DNA from: Brassica napus | Taxonomy: Eukaryota > Streptophyta > Magnoliopsida > Brassicales > Brassicaceae | NCBI RefSeq assembly: GCF_020379485.1 | Contig: NC_063452.1 | Span: 32,139,608 to 32,203,607 of the forward strand | Length of the DNA: 64,000 nt | Direction: 5' to 3' | In this document: one piece after another, positions 55,763 through 64,000 of the stretch | Position numbering within the stretch: the first letter of the stretch is position 1 | Layout of the letters: every line of letters starts with the position of its first letter | Notes under the pieces: generated by a model | Told to the model about the DNA's origin: nothing | The model's input: only the letters and a program-made list of their open reading frames with translations | Databases searched by the model: none | Made by a program: the position numbers and the translations under genes

Positions 55763-57302
55763 CTACGGGTCTTGCACGTTCGGGAACACCTCGTTCGGGT
55801 ACATCCTCTGCATCATCTCCATCATTTGCTGGTTCAGCCTCCTCTGTGCCTCATAGCCCGCCTGTTGAGCCGCCATCTGGGTCTCCAACAAAGATATGCG
55901 ATCTTCCTTGTCCTTCAACTGAGCCGTAAGTACTTCTGGATCAACAAAGGGCGGTGGTGTAGAAGAAGGAGGAACCGACCGGGTGCGACGACCCAAACCG
56001 ACCAAACGTCCATTCTTCTTTGGAACCGACTGAAATAGAAAATAGCCAAATTTAAATCAAGAAATAAATGAATTGAACTTTTAAAAAAAAGAACTTACGG
56101 ATTCAACGATTTCGTTGATTCGAAACCGGGACAAGTTGGTCAAAGCTGTCGAAGCGTCATCCTCGGTTTGAAGTTGAGACACTTCGTCTTGCACCTGAGT
56201 TTGGACCAGGATGACCACTTCCCTCACAAGACCGTCATCAATCTGGGCGGTCTTCTTGTTGGTATACGCCCTCTTCATTAGGGCGAGATCATCAACCGGT
56301 TCGCCATCATTTTCTTCCGCCTTGAAAAAAACATTAGAAATTAGAAGAAATGCACAAAAAATAAAATTTCAAAACTTAAATAATTGAAGAAAAAGCGGCT
56401 GAACTTACCATGCGATCCCCTAGAAAGGCAATAGATTGAGCACCCAAGTTATGCTTGAAGACGCCCTTCCCTTTACGGTCGCTCTTGCGGTTGGTGGAGT
56501 TGGTGGAAGAAGTTTCTTACGTCTCTTCCTTATCCCAATGCGCACACAACTCCGTCCAGACCGTGTTGTTTATCGACTTTGGGACCTTTTAATAAAAAAA
56601 AAAATAGTTTAATAAATTAAAAAATAGTTTGATAAATTAAAAAATTGTTTAATAAATTAAAAACAACTTTGTTGATTTCCCACTTCTTCTTCCACTCGTG
56701 GATCTGCTTTCCATAGTTGTCCATAACTTTATGGACAAAGTGGTGATAGATAAAGAGCGTCTCATCGGAATTCCAGTTGAATTCTTGCTGAAAAAAAACA
56801 CAATTAGTAGAAAATTTATATTAAAGATTAAAAATATAAGTAATAAATTAGAATACTTACCACAAACTGACGAAACCACAGATGTTGCTTGTCGGTAGGG
56901 AAGTCAGTGAAAGTCAGATGTCTCTTGTCGAGGGCCGAGTACATCATACGGTTGATCCATGCGCTGATCCAGTTCCCGGATCGGTTGAACCTAATAAAAA
57001 GAACAAATTATTAATAATGAATCAAATTTTAATGAAAAAAAACGTTTAATTACTATGTTTGACCCCGTCCATGTGGATACGGAGTGAGATAGGGAAGATG
57101 GCCACGACCGGGCTGTCGAACCAACTCCGCAACACTCATCACTCCCGGAGGACCCTGAGGAGCAGGAGCGGGTGCAGCAGAGGGAGATGTATGGTAGGAG
57201 CTGTGTGGGGCGAAGCGGAATCCTGAAAATGGCTGGAATCCCGAGACTGGCTCCCTGTACCACCACGACTACGACGCTGTCGAGACCGGGTCTGATCATC
57301 AT
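55763..57302 (-). pseudogene. Second CACTA gene (Transposase_24 / Ptta-En/Spm type), several exons
   Basis: Likely the counterpart of TNPA, which binds the subterminal repeats. Coding pieces on the minus strand, in order: SPSAAPAPAPQGPPGVMSVA then ELVRQPGRGHLPYLTPY (57205-57060); RISAWINRMMYSALDKRHLT then DKQHLWFRQFVQEFNWNSDE (about 56990-56790); HEWKKKWEINKV (56700-56660); [15 protein letters not shown] (56455-56408); MKRAYTNKKTAQIDDGLVRE (56278-56100); and a C-terminal coiled coil, LTAQLKDKEDRISLLETQMA (56005-55763). Pieces are separated by AT-rich introns. One in-frame stop seems present near 56520 (after CAHWDKEET). The full exon model is uncertain, so intact versus broken is not settled. 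Confidence 0.7.
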
Positions 57303-58090
57303 TAGACCTGTAAATTAAAAAAAAAATTTAATAAATATAGAAATATATATTTTTTTAAATCCCAAATAATAGTTTTTAATCACAAAAAAAAAGTTTTATA
57401 GATATTAAAAATGTTTAATAAATATATCAAAATAGTTCTAATAAACAAAAAATAGTTTTAATAAATAAAAAATAGTTTAATAATTATAAAAAATAGTTTT
57501 AATAATATTAAAAATGTTTAATAAATATAGAAATTTATATTATATATATATATATATTTTTTTATTTTAAATCCCAAATAATAGTTTTTAATCACAAAAA
57601 AGTTTTATAGATATTAAAAATGTTTTGTAAAATCCAAAAAATCAAATTTATATACAAAAAACGTTTTGTAAAATCCAAAAAATCGAATTTATATACAAAA
57701 ATCGTTTTGTAAAATACAAAAATTGAATTTATACACAAAAATCAAATTTATATACAAAAATCGATTTTATAAATACAAAAATAATAAAAAAATTATTAAA
57801 AAAATTCTAAATCAATTCAACAAAACAAATTATTCAATCAAATCACAATTCTAAACCTATTATACAACCAAATCACAATCCTAACCAATCACCCTAACAA
57901 AAATCTATCAAATCTACACAAAAACCTAACAAATAGAACCTAAGAGAGTGGGATAGGGTCCTTACATGATTTGTGTAGGTTTAGAGAGGATTCGCCGGAG
58001 ATATCGTCGGGAGAGGAGGGGGAGATCGCCGGAGAGGAGGGAGAGGAGCCGGAGATGAAGAAGAGAGAAATGGGGAAGAAGAAGTGTTTC
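57303..58090. other. AT-rich spacer inside the inner CACTA
   Basis: Low-complexity introns or leader of the second gene: repeated AAAATCCAAAAAATC and TAATAAATA words. 57940-58080 is GA-rich with GCCGGAG repeats and may hold its first exon or promoter. Confidence 0.5.
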
Positions 58091-58890
58091 GTCGTTATAA
58101 AACCTAGGGTCCGACGGATAGTTTCCGTCGAATTTCCTCGGTATTTCAATTTCAATTTTCGCGAAATATTTCGCGGCTGGTTTGCCCGGTTAAATGAAAA
58201 TATTCCGAGAAAATTCCGACGGACACTTAAATATCCGTCGGAATTTCCTCGGACATTTCATTAATTCGAGGAAAAAGAATATCCTATGCATGTATTTCTG
58301 TTGGTTTATATTGTTCCTCGGAAATTTCTCGGAATATTCCGAGGAAATTCCGAGGAACACATGTTTGGGGTTTCAAAACATCAAATTTTTTTGCCCTATA
58401 TCATTTCTTATACAAATGCAATGCATACCATTAAGGAATCTTTGTATAGATGATCATAAACTATGAAATAACAAAATTTCAAAACGAATTGTAAGTATTC
58501 CCTTTACCGTTCATTAAAGTGTATAAGTGTTTCTCTTATGTTGTGGGGATTTCGTTCATACAATCGGAAAAGTGTTTATTATAGGGTAAGGAACAAATTT
58601 TTGACTTCATAATCAGTCTAAGACACTTAATAAGGGTTATATAAGTGTTATTCAAACCGCAAAACGTTGTTTTCGGTTTAAAAACCCTACTTCCTTGGAA
58701 TTTCCTCGGAATATTCCGAGGGAATTCCGAGGGAATTCCGAGGAAACCCTTATCTTCCTCGGAATTCCGTCAGAATATTCCGAGGAAATTCCGAGGAAAA
58801 ATACTCTATAATCAAATCCCTAAATCGACAAGGTCTATTCCGAGGAAATTCCGAGGAAAACCTATATTCCCTCGGAATTTCCTCGGTATT
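58090..58890. repeat. Internal clusters of subterminal-type CCGAGGAAATTCCG repeats
   Basis: Two clusters (58110-58355 and 58690-58890) repeat the same TTCCGAGGAAATTCCGAGGA words that mark the ends, separated by 330 bp of unique DNA. They lie between the two genes, upstream of the second gene and downstream of TNP2. Confidence 0.88.
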
Positions 58891-58913
58891 TCTATAAAAA
58901 AAAAAAGTCGATG

Positions 58914-61900
58914 CTAGTCTGTTTCCGAGTCATCATCACCAGATGAATCTGAATCTGGATCTTGGTGAAACTCTCCAATCACTGGTTCATCCTCTACATG
59001 AACGACGGCTTCCTCTCCAAAGTCGGTTAAATCGACTACAAGGCCAACTCCAGCAAAATCTTCTGCTGCACTTAAGTTGTCGGATGTGCTTGGTTGTAGT
59101 GGGTCTTCCAGATCAGAATTTCCCTGAACTCGGCCTCTCGGGTTGAGTCTTGTAACAGTAACCCATGGATCATCTCTGTTCTTTACCCGGGGGTACTTGA
59201 TATAACAAACCTGTAACATTTAAAAAATTATTAGTAAAATTATAAATTAATACACATGATGATGAATCATTCTGAATAATTAACATTTAATTACCTAATC
59301 GGCCTGAGAAGCAAAAATGAAAGGATCATAATATTGCAGCTTTCGCCTCGAATTTACTGATGTAACACCAAATGCATCTGTTCTCACACCTCGATCTAGA
59401 GTGTTGTCGTGCCAATCACAATAGAAAACAGTACAGCGCAATCCAACCATGCCCAAATACTTGATTTCCAAAATCTCATGTACGTGTCCGTAGTATACAT
59501 CATCTCCTGATGCAGAACAAACGCCAGCATCATAAGTCGTACTCGAACGTCTCCTCTTCTGAGTTGTGAATGCATATCCTCGAGTACAAAATCTCGGATA
59601 TGACTTCACAACAAAGTTTGGTCCAACGACCATCTCGCGTATCCAATCGTCAAATGTTTCACCTCTGGCCAAACCAGCAGACACCTATTAATAGCACATA
59701 TATATGTTATATCAATAAATGTGAATTAGTATAAATATGTGATAAATGATATTTTAATTAGTTTAAATCACTCACATAAGTAAACATCCATCCAGAAAAT
59801 TCTCTCTGCTTCATTTCTTCTAGTTCGTCCTCTGTAGCGTATCTATATTCGAACCGCTTTTCTACCATAAAAATCATGTACATATGATGATAATAATGTA
59901 ATTAATTAAGATTTAAATTTCAACTTGTCAAAATAAAAATTTGTAAGCTAATTTATTTACCTCTCATATTGAAGAACATCTTCACAGTTGGTGAGCAAAT
60001 ATGTTTGCAAATTACTGCGCTCATGCTCAGTAAGTCGACGGTCCTTTGGTTTTCCGCTAAGTCGTCCAACGTCTGTGAAAATGTCTGGAACCGTAACATG
60101 ATATGTTACCCGTTCGCCTCTATCATCATGCCGAGCAGGTCTTCTGTTTTTGGTCTGAACTTCAGCTGGAAAGTAGTACTCGGCAAAGTTTGAAGTTTCT
60201 TCATTGATCATTTGTGCGACTATAGAACCTTCCACCCTACTTAAATTTTTCACCATCTTCTTCAAATGGAACATATACCACTCATACAGATACATCCATC
60301 TATACTGCACAGGACCACCAAGTTCCAATTCTCTTGCCAGGTGAATAACAAGATGCTTCATAACATCAAAAAATGAGGGAGGAAATATCTTCTCAAGGTT
60401 GCACTGAATCACGGCTATGTTAGTCTTCAAATTTTCAATACCTTCAAGAGTCACTGATCTCGTGCATAAATCGCGGAAGAAACCACTTATCCTTGTAATT
60501 GCTTCATGAACATTTCGTGGTAATAGTTCTTTGAAGGCAAACGGAAGGAGGCGCTGCATCATTACATGGCAATCGTGGCTTTTCAAGCCAGTAAACTTTC
60601 ATTCCTTTTTGTCGATACAGTTACGCAAATTAGATGCGTAACCGTCTGGAAATTCCACATCGTTTGAAATCCAATCAAAGAACGCATCTTTTCTCTCTGC
60701 ATCAAGTCGGTATATGGGAAAAGGAGCCCTACCATTCTAATCAACATGAAGTTCTGAACGAGCACATATATCGACTAAATCCAGTCTTGACTTCAAATTA
60801 TCCTTTGTTTTACCTTGAACATTAAGGATCGTGTTCATGAGATTGTCAAAAAAGTTCTTCTCAATATGCATGACATCTAAATTATGCCTTAGCAGATGAT
60901 CCTCCCAGTATGGCAGATCCCAGAAAATACTTTTTTTGTGCCAGTTATGTAGGTCTCCAACAGCATCTACCGGAAAACGCTCATGTCCACCAACGTCTGG
61001 CGTCCTTTCTGCACCAAAATCTCTTAGTTGTGTCTTCAAATCTTTCCCACAAATTTCCGGAGGTGGACTGTCAAACACCCTCTTGTTCTTCGTAAACAAA
61101 TTCCTACTCCTACGATATGGATGATCAGGTGGTAGGAATCTCCTGTGACAGTCAAACCAACACGTTTTCCTTCCGTGTTTTAGTTGGAAAGCATCAGTGT
61201 TATCTTGACAATATGGACATGATAGTCTTCCATGCGTTGTCCATCCAGATAACATACCATATGCTGGAAAATCACTTATTGTCCACATTAGTACTGCCCG
61301 CATTTGAAAGTTTTCTTTACACGAAACATCGTATGTTTCAGCACCTTGAGCCCATAGTTGTTGCAACTCATATATTAGTGGCTGAAGAAACACATCAAGT
61401 GATCTCTTAGGATGCTCTGGTCCGGGAACGAGAATCGAGAGAAACAAAAACTCTCGTCGCAAGCACAAGTTTGGGGGTAGGTTGTATGGTGTAAGAATGA
61501 CTAGCCATAGAGAATATTGTCTTCCACTCTTGCCAAACGGGCTGAAACCATCAGTACATAATCCAAGGTAGACATTTCTTCTCTCATACGTAAAGTCGGG
61601 ATACTTTGATTGGAAATGCTTCCACGCTTTTGCGTCTGAAGGATGTCTGATCTCACCATCTGTTGAGTGCTCCGCATGCCATCTCATTGGTTTCGCTGTG
61701 CGTTCAGACAGATACAACCTCTGCAACCTTTCCGGCAAAGGCAAATACCACATCCTTTTATATGGCACTGGAACTCTTCCACTAGTATCTTTATAACGAG
61801 GCTTCCCACAAAATTTGCATGTAACCCGCTGTTCATCCGCCCTCCAATAAATCATGCAGTTGTCACTGTATACATCTATTACCTGATACGATAAACCAAG

Positions 61901-62535
61901 ACCAGCTACGAGTTTCTGAACCTCGTAGTATGAACCAGGAGCTACATTATCCTCGGGTAGAATACCTTTTACAAAATCAGCAATCGCATCCACACAGTCT
62001 TCAGCCAAATTATAATTTGTTTTAATGCCCATCAATCTTGTAGCAGATGATAAAGCTGAATGACCATCTCTGCAACCTTTGTACAATGGTTGCTTTCCAG
62101 CATCCAACATATCATAAAATTTCCTAGCTTGTGCATTGGGTAAATCTTCCCCTTTAAAATGATCATTTACCATCTGCTCAGTACCTACACCATAATCTAC
62201 ATCCGTTCTAATTGGTTCTTCTAATCTAACGCTGGTTGAGATTCGCTAGTACTACCATGTTCATAATCAGTTTCCCCATGATGATACCAAATTTTGTAAC
62301 TTTGTGTAAACCCACTCAAATATAGATGAGTCCAAACATCCCACTCTTTAATAACCTTTCTATTTTTACAATTAGAGCAAGGACATCTTAACATACATGT
62401 TTTTGCTTCCGGTTGTCGGTGAACTAACCCCATGAATTCGGTTATACCTCGTTGGTATTCTTCCGTAAGCAATCTCGTGTTCGGATCCAAATGAGGTCGA
62501 TCGATCCAAGAACGAAAATAATTTGAAGAAGACAT
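58914..62535 (-). pseudogene. TNP2-type CACTA transposase gene, broken
   Basis: Would catalyse CACTA excision and insertion. Domain order on the minus strand: Transpos_assoc (62535-62221, MSSSNYFRSWIDRPHLDPNT, with CPCSNCKNRKVIKEW); TNP2 core (62173-60737, with CKFCGKPRYKD, CTDGFSPFGKSGRQYSLWLV, and HNLDVMHIEKNFFDNLMNTI); DUF4218 (60586-59957, MKHLVIHLARELELGGPVQY, RWMYLYEWYMFHLKK); DUF4216 (59779-59861 and 59295-59684, RFEYRYATEDELEEMKQREF, TVFYCDWHDN); and a C-terminal piece (58914-59214, VCYIKYPRVKNRDDPWVTVT, acidic tail). The lesions are a frameshift at about 62225, TAG at 60737 (HVD-stop-NGRAPFP), TGA at 60599 (KKE-stop-KFTGLKSHDC) and TAG at 59295 where the family has QADQ. It is otherwise complete, hence recently inactivated. 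Confidence 0.92.
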
Positions 62536-62639
62536 GTTTTTTATGAATCAAATTCGTGTGTAAAGAGAGTAAAAGGGATGATGAAGATATGGAGTGAATA
62601 AAGAGGAAGAGGGGTGCTTGTATTTATAGTTGAAATCCA

Positions 62640-62979
62640 GCCGACAGACCGAGGAAATTCCGACGGAATTCCGACGCCAACGGCTAGTTCGTCGGAATTT
62701 CCTCGGAATTTTTAAAATCCCCCAACGGCTCTCTAACGGCTATAATATATCCTCGGAATTCATCGGTTTTTTCCGAGGAATACATTTTTCCTCGGTATTC
62801 CATTAGAATATTCCGACGGATTGATATTTCCTCGGAATTTCGTCGGTATATTCCGAAGAAATTCCAAGGAAATCAAATTTTTTGTTTCCTCGGAATATCC
62901 TCGGAAATTCCTTGGGATATTCCGAAGATTTCATTTTCCGTCGGAATGTCTGTCAGAATACCGTTGTTTTCTTGTAGTG
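62640..62979. repeat. Right subterminal repeats of the inner CACTA
   Basis: CCGAGGAAATTCCGACGGAA-type words in both orientations lead up to the CTTGTAGTG end. Confidence 0.92.
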
Positions 62980-62982
62980 ATG

Positions 62983-63561
62983 GTTTGATGACTTGGTGAT
63001 ATCGTGTTGTTGACGATGGGAGAGAGAGAGAGTGACGACGGTGGCGAGGACAGCAGATGGTGGCGAGGGTGGAGGAGGACAGCATATGGTGGCGAGTTTG
63101 GATCGTGGATGGTGGCTGAAGCTTTGTGAAGGTGGTGATGCGGCTGAAGCGTCTAGGTTTAGATTTAGGTTTAGGTTTAGTTAATCAATTGGGTTAGTTA
63201 GGTTTACATTAATTAATTGGTTAGTTAAGAGTAGAGTAGTAATATATTTATGTATTATTGGTTTAGTTTTGTAAACCAAAATTTATTGTAAACAAAATTT
63301 AATTTATAAATAAAATTTATTTTATTTTTAATTATAAAGCAATTTTGATTTAATTTTTAATTAGTTTATTTTTAATTATAATTATTTTAGTTTATCGAAG
63401 GACTTATAATAGGACAAAAATAGTGTTAATAGTTAAGTTAATAATATGATCTAAGTATTGGGTACCTATGATTGCTGCTGTATACGTAGCATTTACGAAT
63501 TCGCTATCAAACATCTAATATATCATATTTTCCGCGCTAACTATGTACATATTTCTTGTAG
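62983..63561. other. Right arm of the outer CACTA
   Basis: Starts with GGTGGCGA/GGATGG-rich sequence continuous with 55140-55195 if the inner element is removed. It ends AT-rich with GCTATCAAAC and GCGCTAAC words before the terminal repeat. No gene is seen. Confidence 0.7.
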
Positions 63562-64000
63562 TGTTGCATCCCTTTGGCCCGTTTCGTCATTGACCCGCGG
63601 TCATAATAATCACTTATGCTCCGACTCGGCATGATTCAATCTTACGAAGTCTTTACCATTCTCGGTGTCTTAACATCACATCTTACATCATTAATCATTA
63701 ACTCATTTTTTTTCTTATCATTAGCTCATATAAACATCATTAAGTCATAATTATCTGATCATGAGTTCATCTCGACACACAACCGGTTTCTTTTAAAGAA
63801 CTTGATCACATCTAGGCGTCTTTTCATCACATTATAACAATCAGAATAGATCTAGCACACATCACATCATTCACATCTATACCTACACGATATTAACAGA
63901 GGACTAGCGCTCTGATGGCTTACACGACATGAGACAAATTCACAACTGACACCTTTGCCTTTCTTGTCAATACTGATCCAGATCTAGAGGAAGATAAAGA
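63562..64000. repeat. Repeat block, copy 2, right part (runs off the window)
   Basis: Continues copy 2 from 47910. TTTGGCCCGTTTCGTCATTG, CCCGACTCGGCATGA-like and GGACTAGCGCTC match 43847-44290 in order. Confidence 0.9.

Larger units (their letters stand above)
55196..62979 (-). mobile_element. Inner CACTA (En/Spm) element with TNP2 and a second gene, 7.8 kb
   Basis: Ends CACTACAAGAAAACAGCG and TTGTTTTCTTGTAGTG, with target duplication ATG (55193-55195 and 62980-62982). Both genes read on the minus strand: TNP2-like transposase (58914-62535), then a Transposase_24-like gene (55763-57302). Dense CCGAGGAAATTCCG repeats fill both ends and two internal clusters. Confidence 0.95.
47911..63561. mobile_element. 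Outer CACTA element, 15.65 kb including two nested insertions
   Basis: Ends CACTACAAAAAAAAATC (left) and ATATTTCTTGTAGTG (right), with a 3-bp target duplication TTG (47908-47910 and 63562-63564). The repeat block it interrupts is uninterrupted at 43840. Without the LINE and the inner CACTA about 2.5 kb remains, with ATAGCG/CGCTAT subterminal words and no transposase of its own, so it is non-autonomous. Confidence 0.88.

Overview
This is a 64-kb stretch of plant nuclear DNA, almost certainly Brassica or a close Brassicaceae relative. The reasons are AT-rich intergenic DNA, short plant-type introns, a tRNA-derived SINE, Tat/Athila-type Ty3/gypsy elements with a tRNA-Asp primer site, and CACTA elements with CCGAGGAAATTCCG-type subterminal repeats. 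It is a gene-poor, transposon-dense region. Only two host genes look intact: a purine permease-like transporter (3384-4672, +, two exons) and a GPI-anchored lipid-transfer protein (34189-35542, -, three exons that I spliced from sequence).

Layout. 1-3.3 kb: CACTA transposase fragment, AT-rich DNA, a 1.03-kb Helitron. 3.4-4.7 kb: purine permease. 5.1-12.4 kb: Helitron cluster, including one with an in-frame three-exon module of unknown origin and one with a broken trehalose-6-phosphate phosphatase fragment; a hAT MITE and a PIF/Harbinger MITE sit inside. 12.5-13.5 kb: SINE and a 389-bp tandem duplication. 13.75-16.76 kb: a composite with LTRs of two subfamilies in opposite orientation, bordered by a 5-bp repeat. 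17.3-21.1 kb: decayed PIF/Harbinger element with divergent ORF1 and transposase remnants. 21.1-26.1 kb: two Ty1/copia remnants joined head-to-head by an 89-bp inverted repeat, carrying a LINE fragment and a hAT MITE. 26.1-33.5 kb: mosaic Tat/Athila-like element with gag and protease but no reverse transcriptase. 34.2-35.5 kb: lipid-transfer protein gene. 36-42.4 kb: MITE, (GA)n tract, reverse-strand Tat/Athila-like element, CACTA remnants. 43.4-47.9 kb and 63.6-64 kb: repeat DNA, interrupted at 47910/63562 by a 15.65-kb nested CACTA structure.

That structure is an outer CACTA (47911-63561, TSD TTG) that received a near-complete LINE (48415-53776, 14-bp TSD, intact 1222-aa ORF2) and a second, TNP2-encoding CACTA (55196-62979, TSD ATG).

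The most unusual theme is inverted retroelement structure, seen three times in under 18 kb (13.75-16.76, 22.87-23.07 and 30.66-30.86 kb). I found no defence island or other wholly new coding system. All boundaries and homologies were read by eye, without database searches.
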